Source: Acidobacteriota bacterium (GTDB taxonomy: Bacteria > Acidobacteriota > Terriglobia > Terriglobales > Acidobacteriaceae). Taken from it: 64,000 nucleotides of DNA. Positions 27,029 through 36,131 of the stretch are shown here, in pieces (the stretch's first letter is position 1; each line of letters opens with the position of its first letter). The position numbers were made by a program, and so were the translations under genes. The stretch spans positions 3,433-67,432 of the forward strand of contig JAEZPW010000313.1 in NCBI GenBank assembly GCA_023441255.1. Direction: 5' to 3'. The notes under the pieces were generated by a model. The model searched no databases, had not been told where the DNA came from, and worked only from the letters and a program-made list of their open reading frames with translations.

Positions 27029-27103
27029 TCTCAAAAACAAAACGCCACAATAGCGTTGTCGTTACCGTGTGCTGTAAGCGAGCGCGCCACGTTGGAGGCG
27101 AAT

Positions 27104-27655
27104 ATGCAACTGAATGAGGTACTCGTCCGAAGCGTCGCCTGCTTTTGCGTTAGTGCGTTGCTTGCAGGCGCTCAGAATGCGCCTGCAAACCCCCAACAGA
27201 CTGCAAGTGCTGCATCAGCAACTGCGGCGTCAGGATCACCTGCTGCAAAGATCGGACTATTCGTTTATCCCCAGAAAGGGCAGAGTTCTGAGCAACAGGC
27301 GGAAGACGAACGTACCTGCTATTCATCGGCACAGCAGCAAACTGGCATCGATCCCACCGCGCCGGCTGCGGCTCCTCAGGAAGCTCAAAAGGCAAAAGGA
27401 GGCGGAGCGAAGGGCGCGGCCGGTGGAGCGGCTGGAGGCGCCGCGATTGGCGCGATTGCCGGTGATGCGGGAACCGGTGCGGCGATCGGAGCCACGGCGG
27501 GTGCGGTGCGCGGGCGTCGTCAGCAAAAGAAGGCCAACAAGCAAGCCGAGCAGCAAGCTCAACAACAGGCCCAGGCCCAACAGCAACAGACATCCGACAC
27601 CTTTCGCAGGGCTTTTTCTGCGTGTATAGACTCCAAGGGATATTCGGTCAAGTGA
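27104..27655 (+). CDS. Glycine-zipper envelope protein
   Basis: A 183-residue exported protein. The signal peptide (NEVLVRSVACFCVSALLAGAQ) is followed by an Ala-rich segment and a YPQKGQSSEQQAEDERTCY motif. A glycine zipper at about 98-137 (GGGAKGAAGGAAGGAAIGA, GDAGTGAAIGATAGAV) comes next, then a Gln-rich coiled stretch and a C-terminal FRRAFSACIDSKGYSVK block. The last block is typical of YMGG/glycine-zipper envelope proteins. Start ATG 27104 has GGAGG with a 5-nt spacer. A membrane-inserting or outer-membrane role is inferred from the zipper. Two Cys (ERTCY and SACID) flank the zipper and could pair. Confidence 0.8.
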   Translation: MQLNEVLVRSVACFCVSALLAGAQNAPANPQQTASAASATAASGSPAAKIGLFVYPQKGQSSEQQAEDERTCYSSAQQQTGIDPTAPAAAPQEAQKAKGGGAKGAAGGAAGGAAIGAIAGDAGTGAAIGATAGAVRGRRQQKKANKQAEQQAQQQAQAQQQQTSDTFRRAFSACIDSKGYSVK

Positions 27656-28002
27656 ATCAGCACTTATGCCGAACATGAGGATGATACCGGCAAGTGAGCC
27701 GTTTTGTTGATCCTTGTCGAAGGCAGCAGAACCTTTGGCATTCACCGCGCGCATTTCGGTTCGACGACCGACGAGGCGTCGCCCCAGTAAACACTCGGCA
27801 CCGCGGAGCGAATCTCGGATGTCGAGAAGAATGAGCACGGCTTTCGCGCTGATCTGCAACGAGAGCTTTCGTGTCTCCCACTAGCAAAAGTTGCAGGTCG
27901 TGCTTTGACGATCAGGGCACACCATTCATTTGTAGGCTGATGGGGAATGGTATGCGATGGATACTTGTCGCGTACCTCCCCTTGCAGCTGGCGAGTTGGA
28001 GT
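27656..28002. other. Intergenic region with one candidate operator
   Basis: 347 bp. A candidate operator ACTAGCAAAAGTTGCAGG at 27880-27897 lies 105 bp before the next start. It closely resembles the site at 26886. No gene is supported on either strand. Confidence 0.4.
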
Positions 28003-29223
28003 ATGGCATCTACGCAACAACATGCTCACTTGCAACCACCCAAGGAGCGGCCGCAGCTCGAGGAGCCTGACGATTTTTCGCTGGTGCTCGGGGGGCCGAT
28101 TTTTCAGCTCTTTCGCAAATCACACCTCTCCGGCGACGGCCTCCAGCTGCTCCACCGTCGCATTCTCGTGCTCACGCTGCTGGCCTGGCTGCCGCTTTTT
28201 CTGGCGGTTGCTGTCAGCTCTGCCGCCGGCAACCGGCCACAGGTGTCGTTCTGGCGGGATATTGAGGTACACGTCCGGTTTCTTGTTGCCCTACCAATTC
28301 TTGTCGTCGCCGAGTTGATCGTTCATTTGCGAGTACGGCCTGTCGCGAAAACATTCGTTGACCGCGGCTTGGTCCCGGCCCAGTTTCTGCCCCGTTTTCA
28401 CGCTGCGCTCACATCTGCGAAGAAGCTGAGAAACTCAATTCCTCTGGAACTGGGTCTCTTGGCTCTCGTGTATGTGCTTGGCGTGTCGCTGTGGAACCAT
28501 CGGGTCGTCCTTGATCTGTCGACCTGGTATTGCATGGCTGGAGGGCGCTGGCGTTTGACCCCGGCCGGTTACTGGTACGTTTTCGTCAGCATCCCGATCT
28601 ACCAATTCCTGCTGTTGCGCTGGTACTTCAGGCTGTTTGTGTGGTTTCGTTTCCTGTGGCACGTCCGAGGCATCAAGCTGAACCTTATCCCCACTCATCC
28701 AGACCGCGCTGGCGGCCTTTCGTTCCTGGGCAGGAGTACCTACGCTTTTGGTCCCATCCTCGTTGCGCAGGGTGCCATGCTCTCTGCTCTGCTTGCCACT
28801 CGCATCCTCTACCACGGAGAAAGCGTGCTCGCATACAAACTACAGGCGGGCGGCTTCGTAGCATTTTTTGTGTTGTTTCTTGTTGCCCCCCTTTTGATGT
28901 TTACTCCCCAGTTGGCTCAAGCCAAAAGGAGGGGGCTTGCCGAGTACGGAATGTTGGCGCAGCGCTATGTGCAGGGTTTCGAGCAGAAGTGGGTCGTGAG
29001 CAATTCCGGTAATTCTGAAGAACTTATCGGCTCATCCGACATACAATCTCTCGCAGATCTTGCAAACAGTTATGACGTTGTGCGCGAAATGCGTGCGGTG
29101 CCATTTGGAATTAAAGATATGTCTCGTCTAGCCGTCGCGACGGCCGCACCCCTGGTACCTCTCTTACTCACGATATTCTCGCCTGAAGAACTCTTTATGC
29201 GCATTCTGAAGGTCGTGTTGTGA
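28003..29223 (+). CDS. Polytopic membrane protein of unknown function
   Basis: A 406-residue integral membrane protein with about 7 hydrophobic helices, among them LTLLAWLPLFLAVAVSSAAG, FLVALPILVVAELIVHL, GLLALVYVLGVSLW and GFVAFFVLFLVAPLLMF. A conserved-looking HVRGIKLNLIPTHPDRAGGLSFLG loop sits between helices. The C-terminus carries RAVPFGIKDMSRLAVATAAPLVPLL. Start ATG 28003 is taken because the hydrophilic MASTQQHAHLQPPKERPQLEEPDDFSL beginning fits such proteins; GGCGAG lies 7 nt upstream. The frame opens at 27871. I do not recognise a named family. It converges on the third M48 gene only 12 bp away. Confidence 0.7.
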   Translation: MASTQQHAHLQPPKERPQLEEPDDFSLVLGGPIFQLFRKSHLSGDGLQLLHRRILVLTLLAWLPLFLAVAVSSAAGNRPQVSFWRDIEVHVRFLVALPILVVAELIVHLRVRPVAKTFVDRGLVPAQFLPRFHAALTSAKKLRNSIPLELGLLALVYVLGVSLWNHRVVLDLSTWYCMAGGRWRLTPAGYWYVFVSIPIYQFLLLRWYFRLFVWFRFLWHVRGIKLNLIPTHPDRAGGLSFLGRSTYAFGPILVAQGAMLSALLATRILYHGESVLAYKLQAGGFVAFFVLFLVAPLLMFTPQLAQAKRRGLAEYGMLAQRYVQGFEQKWVVSNSGNSEELIGSSDIQSLADLANSYDVVREMRAVPFGIKDMSRLAVATAAPLVPLLLTIFSPEELFMRILKVVL

Positions 29224-29235
29224 CGTGCGCCGAAG

Positions 29236-30201
29236 CTACCTGACATCGAAAGAGGGCGCCACCTGACTGCACCACCCGCTGTTATAGCGGGCGCTCCCGT
29301 GTGTGAAGCGGAACAACACGCGCAGCCTTATCTCCTGGAACCGGCTTGTGTCAAGAACACGCCTCTCCGTTGAGGCGAGCTGTGGCACCGCATTTTCTAT
29401 TTGCCGCGCGCGCTCCCGCACCGGCGGATACGCATCCAAGGTCTGGTCCAGGCTCGTGGAATGAATCTCATCCCCATCCTGCTCACCGCCGGCCCTATCA
29501 AGCAGGTGTGCAAACTCCTGAGGGTCGTATCCGGCCAGATACATGAGTTCAGTCGCAACTCGATCCGCGTCGAATTCGGAGCTGCGTTTAAAAGGTTGCA
29601 TCGGAAGACCGCGCTTCGATCGAAGCAAGGTCCGCATCGTGTCGTGCGCAGAGATATGGCCAAGTTCGTGTGCTATCGCCCCAGCCAACTCGTCTTCGCT
29701 TTGCACAGCGAGCATCAATCCGGCATTAACGTATAAATGGCCGGGCACTGAATGCGCGTTGATCTCCTCATCATTCAAGACCCGGATACGAGGCGGATGG
29801 GCCAGGTGTAGTTTCGAGACCGCCAGCAGGCGTATGACAATGCCTGTTAGGTAACGCTCGACTACACGGTCAGACAGAACTCCTGTGCTGCACTCCACTT
29901 TGCGGGAAAGGCGGTCACCGAGCTGCGCCTCTTCCTCCACTGAGTACGCACTCAGTTCACGAATGTTTCCGTCGGGGACTACTCTTGATGTTCCGCGCTG
30001 ACGCTCCCGCTCTCGCGAGCCGGACACGCCGCAAGACTCACATATTTTAGGAGTAGCACATTGGACACCTGGCGTGAGAGCCAGTACGCCGATGCATAGA
30101 ACCAGCAACACCACTTTGTAAGCCGACGGCCTTATGCTCGTGCGTGCTGTCCTGGCGCTTCTGCTTGGGGACGTAATGATGTTGGCGAATTCTACCGTCA
30201 C
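29236..30201 (-). CDS. M48 family metalloprotease, third copy
   Basis: A 321-residue, shorter M48 protease. GTG 30201 has GAGG 7 nt upstream and is preferred over the frame start at 30243. An N-terminal signal segment (KVVLLVLCIGVLALTPGVQC) precedes YSVEEEAQLGDRLS, NAHSVPGHLYVNAGLM, zinc motif HELGHISAHD and SSEFDADRVATELMYLAGYDP with the third ligand. Compared with the copies at 8027 and 10420, the Gly-rich loop before the third ligand is shortened and EADLLG is replaced by FDADRV, so it is a divergent paralogue. Periplasmic quality-control proteolysis is the family-based guess. The next minus-strand gene upstream is 120 bp away. Confidence 0.88.
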   Translation of the reverse strand: MTVEFANIITSPSRSARTARTSIRPSAYKVVLLVLCIGVLALTPGVQCATPKICESCGVSGSRERERQRGTSRVVPDGNIRELSAYSVEEEAQLGDRLSRKVECSTGVLSDRVVERYLTGIVIRLLAVSKLHLAHPPRIRVLNDEEINAHSVPGHLYVNAGLMLAVQSEDELAGAIAHELGHISAHDTMRTLLRSKRGLPMQPFKRSSEFDADRVATELMYLAGYDPQEFAHLLDRAGGEQDGDEIHSTSLDQTLDAYPPVRERARQIENAVPQLASTERRVLDTSRFQEIRLRVLFRFTHGSARYNSGWCSQVAPSFDVR

Positions 30202-30320
30202 GGACTTGCCTCGCCATGGACTGAAGAAGCCGTATGACACCACGGACCCCGTTCACACGGGTCGGATAGTAGCCGCCTGGAGATTTCAGCGCCAGGAGCT
30301 GCGAGGTGGGCATTCGCAAT

Positions 30321-30812
30321 CTACTGGAGTGCACCTGTAAACAGCGACGCGACGCTCGACCCACCCTTTGACGCGACGTAGTTCTCCATCACCGGCACAA
30401 ACTTCCCGACCATTTGGGGAGATAAATGTAGTGATTGAAAAGCACCGGCCAGAGAAGTCAGTCCGCCGAGATTTCCCGGCACCGCGCCACCCAGGGAATC
30501 GAGCGATGATGCCGCTGCTCCTCCCGACGGCGCTGCTTTCAGGAAGCCGTTCATTCCAGGCACGGCCGCAGCCAGCTTGCTAAAATCACTTGGGCTCAAC
30601 CGGTTCTTCGCGAGACTAAAGATGGCCCCGGCCCCACCTGTGGCCTGCGCGGGCGTGACATTCAGTTGGCTCGTGAGCATGCCAACCAAGTCTGCGTTTG
30701 GATTCTTCGGTGTGGGTGTAGGAGAGGTTTGTGCCTGCGCTACACCAGCCGCAAGCAGCATCAATAAACACGTACTTACCCGGACCACCACCACAGATTT
30801 CACCTTATTCAT
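30321..30812 (-). CDS. DUF2780 family secreted protein
   Basis: A 163-residue exported protein. The signal peptide (VSTCLLMLLAAGVAQAQ) and a Pro/Thr linker precede a DUF2780-type (VcgC/VcgE) helical domain: LVGMLTSQLNVTPAQATGGAGAIFSLAKNRLSPSDF through PQMVGKFVPVMENYVASKGG. The pattern of short helices with conserved QA.GG.GA.F..AK is diagnostic in my judgement. Start ATG 30812 has GAGG 6 nt upstream. Function of the family is unknown; export suggests an envelope or extracellular role. Confidence 0.82.
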   Translation of the reverse strand: MNKVKSVVVVRVSTCLLMLLAAGVAQAQTSPTPTPKNPNADLVGMLTSQLNVTPAQATGGAGAIFSLAKNRLSPSDFSKLAAAVPGMNGFLKAAPSGGAAASSLDSLGGAVPGNLGGLTSLAGAFQSLHLSPQMVGKFVPVMENYVASKGGSSVASLFTGALQ

Positions 30813-31188
30813 GACCGGCCTCGACTGAGCACCGCAGAAACGGCGCGTGGTCGCGAGGGTACCGAGTTGAAGGGCAGCGTTCCACTATCAAGATTGTCAG
30901 TTCGTTTCTCTGTACGCCTCAGAATCGGCCTCTGGCCGGGGTAACGCTCGCTCGTTCTAAATCGGCTCCTCATACTTGTGCTAGTCCCCGTTTCGGAAAC
31001 TGGCAATTACTCTGGGTTCGTGTTGGACGGCCACTCTTCGTTTTCGCCGCGGGCGTGTATCTGGTTTTCTTCCAGCCGTTATTCGCGAATGATTGGGAGA
31101 GGCGGGGCATCCAGTCTCAGATTAGTACTACACCGTCCGCAGGGCCGGGACATTTCGCGCAAGAGCGGCAGGAAGATCGTGATTACTC
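30813..31188. other. Divergent intergenic region
   Basis: 376 bp between the DUF2780 gene and the phospholipase-like gene. Partial motif halves (GTGCTAGT near 30979-30986; ACTGGCAAT at 30999-31007) are present, but no full site and no gene. Confidence 0.35.
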
Positions 31189-32445
31189 GTGAAGGTGCGA
31201 ACCCTCGTGGTCGGACTTGCACTTTGCACATTGTGCTCACACGTGTGTCCGGCGTATTCCGTTCTTACGCACGAGGCGATTATCGATGCCGCTTGGAAGG
31301 ACGATATCGTTCCCGTGCTGTTGAGCCGTTTTCCTGATTCCACGGCAAAGGAGCTGCTCGGCGCGCACGCCTACGCTTATGGCGGTGCAATCATCCAGGA
31401 CCTCGGCTATTACCCCTTCGGCAACGATTTCTTTAGCGACCTGACGCATTACGTCCGAAGCGGCGACTTTGTAATTGCACTGTTGGAAGGATCACAAAAT
31501 CTCAATGAGTATGCCTTCGCGCTGGGCGCTTTGTCCCACTACGCGGCGGACGTATCCGGACACCCGCTCGCCACGAACCGCGCTGTCGCCCTCCTGTATC
31601 CCGGGTTGGCAAAAAAGTACGGCTCTGTGGTGACATACCAGGCCAAGCCATCCGCACACATGAAAGTGGAGTTTGGCTTTGATGTGGACCAGGTGGCAGA
31701 AGGGAATTACGCGCCCAAGGCGTACCACGACTTCGTTGGTTTCGAAGTCTCGAAGCCGCTGCTCGAAAGAGCCTTCGCCAGAACCTATGGCCTGGATATG
31801 TCCAGCGTGTTCTTCAGCGTGGATCTCGCGCTAGGCAGTTATCGCCATGCCGTCGCAACAGTCATTCCGAGGACGACCAAAGTAGCATGGCACCTCAAGA
31901 AGAAGGAACTTAAGCAGAGTCATCCGAGCGAAACCAAGGCGCAGTTCGTCTACAACATTTCGCGTTCAGAATACCGCAACGAGTGGGGACATATTTACGA
32001 AACACCCGGAGCCTTTGCACGCATAAAGGGCTTTTTCGTCCGTATACTGCCCAAGGTTGGGCCATTCAGTGCGCTTGCGTTTCACCCGCCAACTCCCGAA
32101 GTGGAACAACTCTATATGCACAGCTTCAACCAAACGTTGAGTCGTTATCGTGCGCTGCTTAGCGACGAGAAGGAGCGTCGGCTTAAGTTGCCGAACGACA
32201 ATCTCGACACGGGAGCTATCACGCAAGCCGCCGTTTATAGCCTTTCCGACGAAACTTACGCTGAATTGGTCAAAAGAACGACCGGCAAGGTCGTACCGGA
32301 GAGCTTACGCGGTGACATTCTCTCCTATTATGCCGATCTCGGTAAGCCCTATGCCACTAAGCGCAATACAAAAGCCTGGCATCAACTTACGAGGCAGTTG
32401 GAGGTCCTGAGATCGACTTCAAGTGCCTCCTCTGCTGGTCGCTAA
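31189..32445 (+). CDS. Zinc-dependent phospholipase C-like protein
   Basis: A 418-residue exported protein. The signal peptide (VVGLALCTLCSHVCPAYS) ends just before the VLTHEAIIDAAW motif. Candidate zinc-binding His residues recur in GAHAYAYGGAIIQDLGYYP, DLTHYVRSGDF, ALGALSHYAADVSGHP and PSAHMKVEFGFDVD, the helical order of the zinc-dependent phospholipase C / S1-P1 nuclease-like fold. Likely a hydrolase of phosphate esters (phospholipids or nucleic acids) in the periplasm or outside the cell. The GTG start at 31189 lacks a strong ribosome site. It may act alone or be bound to the envelope; no partner is adjacent. Confidence 0.8.
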   Translation: MKVRTLVVGLALCTLCSHVCPAYSVLTHEAIIDAAWKDDIVPVLLSRFPDSTAKELLGAHAYAYGGAIIQDLGYYPFGNDFFSDLTHYVRSGDFVIALLEGSQNLNEYAFALGALSHYAADVSGHPLATNRAVALLYPGLAKKYGSVVTYQAKPSAHMKVEFGFDVDQVAEGNYAPKAYHDFVGFEVSKPLLERAFARTYGLDMSSVFFSVDLALGSYRHAVATVIPRTTKVAWHLKKKELKQSHPSETKAQFVYNISRSEYRNEWGHIYETPGAFARIKGFFVRILPKVGPFSALAFHPPTPEVEQLYMHSFNQTLSRYRALLSDEKERRLKLPNDNLDTGAITQAAVYSLSDETYAELVKRTTGKVVPESLRGDILSYYADLGKPYATKRNTKAWHQLTRQLEVLRSTSSASSAGR

Positions 32446-32552
32446 GCCGCAGCCATGTCGCCCCGCGCCTCCGCAGTCCGTGGTCAAGACTGGCACCTTT
32501 GCCAGTGTCGAGCGATGCAAGCCTCGCATCCCATTTCTTCGAGGCCTTGGTC

Positions 32553-33281
32553 ATGAGTCGCAGCTCGCAAGCTGTCAAGTGGAGCTCCAATGAGTCGCCA
32601 TCCGGCAACGGCACGGATTCCCCGCGGAATGCGGTGCCGCTATTTCGCCACTTGAGCTCATCGGATGTAGCCGATGTATTCGCACGAGGTCGAAGCTTCG
32701 AGGTTTCTCCCAAAGTTCGCCTCTGCAGTGCCGGACAGAGAGCAAACCACTTCTTCTTGGTATTGAAGGGCCGCATCAAATACAGTCGTGACACTGACGG
32801 GGGAGACGAGATAATCATTCGCCTGCTCACCCGATTCGATTGCCTGGGCTTGGCTTCTCTTTTGCCAGACCCGCCTAACTACCTGGGGACGGCCGTCGCG
32901 GTGTTTCCATCGGAGGTCGTGGTCTGGCGTCATGCCGATATGGTCGAACTTGCCACACGCTATCCTGACATCAGAACTAACGTTCTGCGCATCGCCCTCG
33001 AGTATTTCGGCGCACTGTCGGAGAGACACTCCAGGCTTTTCGAAGGCGACGCCAGTCACCGGATAGCGCGGGTTCTCATGGACATGGGACGGCGGAGCGG
33101 CGACGTTCGCCCCGACGGAATCGCCGTTCACATCACTAATGAACAATTAGGATCACTGGCCGACGTCAATCGCTTCACCACCAGTCGCGTGCTCAGCGAC
33201 TGGAGCAAAAGGGGCGTAATCACGAAGAACCGGGAATTGGTTCGTATACATTCCCCCGAGGCTCTCCTGTCCGACTCCTGA
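32553..33281 (+). CDS. Crp/Fnr-family transcription regulator
   Basis: A 242-residue regulator. The cyclic-nucleotide-binding-like domain (residues ~25-140: FRHLSSSDVADVFARGRSF, GQRANHFFLVLKGRIKYS) is joined by a long dimer helix to a winged HTH (NEQLGSLADVNRFTTSRVLSDWSKRGVI). The HTH recognition helix reads NRFTTSRVLSDW. Fnr-type N-terminal Cys ligands are absent, so it is not an oxygen-sensing FeS protein. cAMP binding is uncertain because the Arg/Glu-Ser signature is not clear. Start ATG 32553 has GAGG 8 nt upstream. It is the only classical DNA-binding one-component regulator in the window, so it is a candidate, unproven, for the recurring palindrome. Confidence 0.88.
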   Translation: MSRSSQAVKWSSNESPSGNGTDSPRNAVPLFRHLSSSDVADVFARGRSFEVSPKVRLCSAGQRANHFFLVLKGRIKYSRDTDGGDEIIIRLLTRFDCLGLASLLPDPPNYLGTAVAVFPSEVVVWRHADMVELATRYPDIRTNVLRIALEYFGALSERHSRLFEGDASHRIARVLMDMGRRSGDVRPDGIAVHITNEQLGSLADVNRFTTSRVLSDWSKRGVITKNRELVRIHSPEALLSDS

Positions 33282-33410
33282 TCTGTGTCCGGTATCGCAA
33301 CGACACGCGATCGTCTCCAGCTTGATAACCAATGCGCCTACAGACGTTCTGGCGGACTTAGACGTATGTTGCGGGCCTTCAAACCTGGATGCCTTACGGG
33401 CGTGTCAGAC

Positions 33411-33454
33411 AAAAAGAGCCCGTCCTGAGCGGAGGGGATCCTTCAGGGCGGGCT
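33411..33454 (-). terminator. Intrinsic terminator of the OmpA-family gene
   Basis: On the minus strand a 12-bp stem AGCCCGCCCTGA / TCAGGACGGGCT (one wobble) with a 14-nt loop is followed by CTTTTT. It lies 34 bp downstream of the stop at 33488. Confidence 0.85.
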
Positions 33455-33487
33455 GAGGGGAGGCAGCGATACTGCAGGAGAGAACTC

Positions 33488-34399
33488 TTACTTGCTCGCT
33501 ACTATACCTTTGTTGACCAGCACCTTCACTTCAACCCGACGGTTTTGAGCCCTTCCCAAGTTCGACTCGTTGGTGGCTGCTGCACCGTACTCGCCCATCG
33601 CGCCTGGCGCGACAACGCGCCGCACCGGCACTCCACATTGCTGAACAAGATAGGCGGTGACTGCTTTCGCCCGATCTTCACTCAGCTTCGTGTTCATTGC
33701 AGCATTACCCGTGGAATCGGCGTACCCGATGACCTCGATGAGATACCCGGGAAGTTGGTTTGCACTATCCGCCAGCTGCTTGAGCTCCTTCTTGTCTGGC
33801 TCCAGGAGTGTGGAACTGCCGGTTTTGAAGTTCACCGTCGCCTGCCCCTTAACGTCGAAATCCTGCAGGGCGGCGAAGCGCTGCTCGTGCTGTTCTATGT
33901 CTTTGATGCTTTGCTCAATCTTCTGTCTGTTCTCAGCGATGTTCTGCTGATTGGTTGCAATGCCCTGTTGATTCGCCTCAATTCCTTTCTGGTGCGTTTC
34001 CAGCCGCTGGACATTCGCTTCCACCTGTTCAGCTGTGGGATGCAACCCTGCCTGGACCATCTGCGAAGCTTCCAAGTCGTCGCCATCGACCGTTATTGTC
34101 TGTGCGACGACGCGGCCCTGTGGGTCAGGTGCTCCGTCGATGTCGACCTTAAGACCTGGAATCAATACCGTACTGCCCGTTTCCTGATCGAGTCCGAAGA
34201 GACCCCGGTCATCTTTGGTTCTTGTACTATCGGTCAGGACCACGGTCTTATCTCCAGAGTCGGTTGCGATCAGAAGCGTATCTCCAGTCCGGTTCTTGAT
34301 CATACCTTTGACCTCGACCTTGTCCTGGGCCGCAAGAACGGCAACCGCCGCGAAACAGAACAGCACGGCAACACTGGCAATCGTAACTTTGCGCGACAT
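33488..34399 (-). CDS. OmpA-family protein, second copy
   Basis: A 303-residue paralogue of the protein at 9524. ATG 34399 follows GAGAGGA at 7 nt and starts the signal peptide (RKVTIASVAVLFCFAAVAVLAAQ); the frame opens at 34567. Order: beta domain (KGMIKNRTGDTLLIATDSGDKTVVL), a linker of repeated NQQGIATNQQNIAENRQKIEQ helices, and a C-terminal OmpA domain (FKTGSSTLLEPDKKEL, GYADSTGNAAMNTKLSEDRAKAV, NRRVEVKVLVNKG). The linker repeats every 7 residues, a probable trimeric coiled coil. Peptidoglycan anchoring is expected. A palindromic-motif site lies 145 bp upstream, shared with the divergent phosphatase gene. Confidence 0.9.
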   Translation of the reverse strand: MSRKVTIASVAVLFCFAAVAVLAAQDKVEVKGMIKNRTGDTLLIATDSGDKTVVLTDSTRTKDDRGLFGLDQETGSTVLIPGLKVDIDGAPDPQGRVVAQTITVDGDDLEASQMVQAGLHPTAEQVEANVQRLETHQKGIEANQQGIATNQQNIAENRQKIEQSIKDIEQHEQRFAALQDFDVKGQATVNFKTGSSTLLEPDKKELKQLADSANQLPGYLIEVIGYADSTGNAAMNTKLSEDRAKAVTAYLVQQCGVPVRRVVAPGAMGEYGAAATNESNLGRAQNRRVEVKVLVNKGIVASK

Positions 34400-34544
34400 A
34401 CGGTTCCTCTCAGGGGTGTTAATGAGACGGATCTTGCGACTAATCCGTCTGTCATCTCCCGTAGGCTGCAACGAAGGGCGCGAAACATCTGCGCAGCGCA
34501 TCGGAGTTAGGCTTCTATACTCAGACGACCTCGTGTACCTTGCC

Positions 34545-34562
34545 ACTGGCAGATTTGTTAGC
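34545..34562. promoter_or_regulatory. Candidate operator (18-bp palindrome)
   Basis: ACTGGCAGATTTGTTAGC, near-consensus, midway between the divergent OmpA-family and phosphatase genes (145 bp from each). Two more, partly overlapping, copies follow at 34641-34670. Confidence 0.45.
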
Positions 34563-34640
34563 TCCACCGCTCGTCCTGAATGGGTGTGTGTCGCCAGACT
34601 ACAACCGAGGGAACTAGCTAATTACGTGAACTGGGTCACT

Positions 34641-34670
34641 CAAAACAAATTTACCAGCAAAATAGCTAGT
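34641..34670. promoter_or_regulatory. Overlapping candidate operators
   Basis: CAAAACAAATTTACCAGC (34641-34658) overlaps ACCAGCAAAATAGCTAGT (34653-34670). The second copy matches 15 of 18 positions of the recurring motif. It ends 37 bp before the phosphatase start, close enough to cover a promoter. Confidence 0.4.
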
Positions 34671-34707
34671 ATCTCTGCGCGTACGTCGTCAGCATACTTG
34701 GCCGGCA

Positions 34708-36111
34708 ATGGCTTCTAGCATTCAGTCTCGCGCCTTTGAAGATGCGCTTCTTCACACGGAGCGGCTTCGTACGATCGGCGTGATCGCTACTATTCTGGTA
34801 TTCGGCTCGACCGCGGCGGCTCGGATCTATCTCTTCGGATCGCACATGACGCATGTAGGCCTCTACGCCTCCGTCGCTTTTGTCGTGTACGAACTGCTGG
34901 TGTTGCGCGCAGTGGATGCGAGCATCAGATCCCACAAACGGATCCCGCATTGGCTGTGGTCGCTGAACGTAGTTGTCGAAATGACGATTCCTGCACTGGG
35001 GTTGGCATTCCTCGTGACTGATCGTCTCCCTCCCGATTTTCGCCCACTCGCTTCGTCATGGGTCCTGCTTTTCTTCCCATTCCTGATTCTCTCCACCTTA
35101 CGGTTGAGTTTCCTTGATTCCACCGTTGCCGGCCTAACGGGGGCGATCGGATATCTGCTTGCGGCCAGGCACCACGGTTGGCACATCAAGGCCGATCTGC
35201 TCAGTAATCCGGTGACACATTCCGCGGTGCCCTTCTTTGCTGTGATGATCTGTGTAACGGGATTGGTGGCTGCTTTCGTGGCACGCGAAATACGTGGTTA
35301 CGTACAAGCCGCGCTGCGCGAGGCCGAGACCGAGCGACGACTTGAGCAGATGCAACACGATCTCTCTATTGCACGGTCCATCCAGCAGTCTCTCTTGCCA
35401 AAAATCCGTCCGCGCATTGAAGGCTACGAGATCGCCGGCTGGAACCGATCCGCCGACGCCACGGGCGGTGATTACTTCGACTGGACTCAACTCGACGATG
35501 GACGATTGGCAGTGACCCTCGCTGATGTCACGGGCCATGGAATCGGTCCGGCATTGCTGGCTTCGGTGTGTCGGGCCTATGCGCGCGCCTGCTTTGCGAA
35601 GTCAGACTCGCTCGCCGAAACGCTTCAGGGCCTTAACCATTCCCTTGGAGAGGACTTGTTGCCCGGACGCTTCGCTACTTTTGTTGCGGCCATTTGCCGC
35701 GCCGGGGATGATAGAGTGGAATTGCTTTCGGCCGGCCATGGCCCCCTGTTCTGTTACTCGCATGGCGACGCAACGCTGCAAAAATTCCCCGCTCACGATG
35801 TCCCCTTGGGGATTCTTCCCCGCCTGACGTCTGAGGCGCCACAGGTTTTATCCATGAAGAACGGGGATATCGTGTTGCTTGTCACTGACGGTTTTCTCGA
35901 ATGGGAAAATTCCGCCGGTGAGCAATTTGGCAGCGACCGATTCGAGGGCGTCGTCCGGTCAACCTGTCACTTGGCACCCGAGGACATCATTGCGGAACTG
36001 TACAACGCTGTCTTGAAGTTCGCAGATGGCAGTCCCCAACAAGACGACCTCACGGCCGTAGTCATCAAACGAGTGACAACAGAACCAGCTACCGTCGCGA
36101 GCGCTGCCTAG
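34708..36111 (+). CDS. Membrane-bound SpoIIE/RsbU-type serine phosphatase
   Basis: A 467-residue protein. About six N-terminal hydrophobic helices (to ~residue 195) form a membrane sensor. A short coiled linker (QAALREAETERRLEQMQHDLSIARSIQQSLLP) leads to a PP2C-type SpoIIE phosphatase domain at ~230-455. The metal-binding aspartates are visible in ATGGDYFDW, LADVTGHGIGPALLAS, TDGFLEWEN and QQDDLTAVVIK. Such enzymes dephosphorylate STAS-domain anti-anti-sigma factors in partner-switching, so the STAS protein at 53469 is a possible substrate, though far away. The ATG has only a weak ribosome site. It converges on the kinase at 36132, 20 bp apart. Confidence 0.9.
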   Translation: MASSIQSRAFEDALLHTERLRTIGVIATILVFGSTAAARIYLFGSHMTHVGLYASVAFVVYELLVLRAVDASIRSHKRIPHWLWSLNVVVEMTIPALGLAFLVTDRLPPDFRPLASSWVLLFFPFLILSTLRLSFLDSTVAGLTGAIGYLLAARHHGWHIKADLLSNPVTHSAVPFFAVMICVTGLVAAFVAREIRGYVQAALREAETERRLEQMQHDLSIARSIQQSLLPKIRPRIEGYEIAGWNRSADATGGDYFDWTQLDDGRLAVTLADVTGHGIGPALLASVCRAYARACFAKSDSLAETLQGLNHSLGEDLLPGRFATFVAAICRAGDDRVELLSAGHGPLFCYSHGDATLQKFPAHDVPLGILPRLTSEAPQVLSMKNGDIVLLVTDGFLEWENSAGEQFGSDRFEGVVRSTCHLAPEDIIAELYNAVLKFADGSPQQDDLTAVVIKRVTTEPATVASAA

Positions 36112-36131
36112 TTGACCCTGGCGACCGCGGA

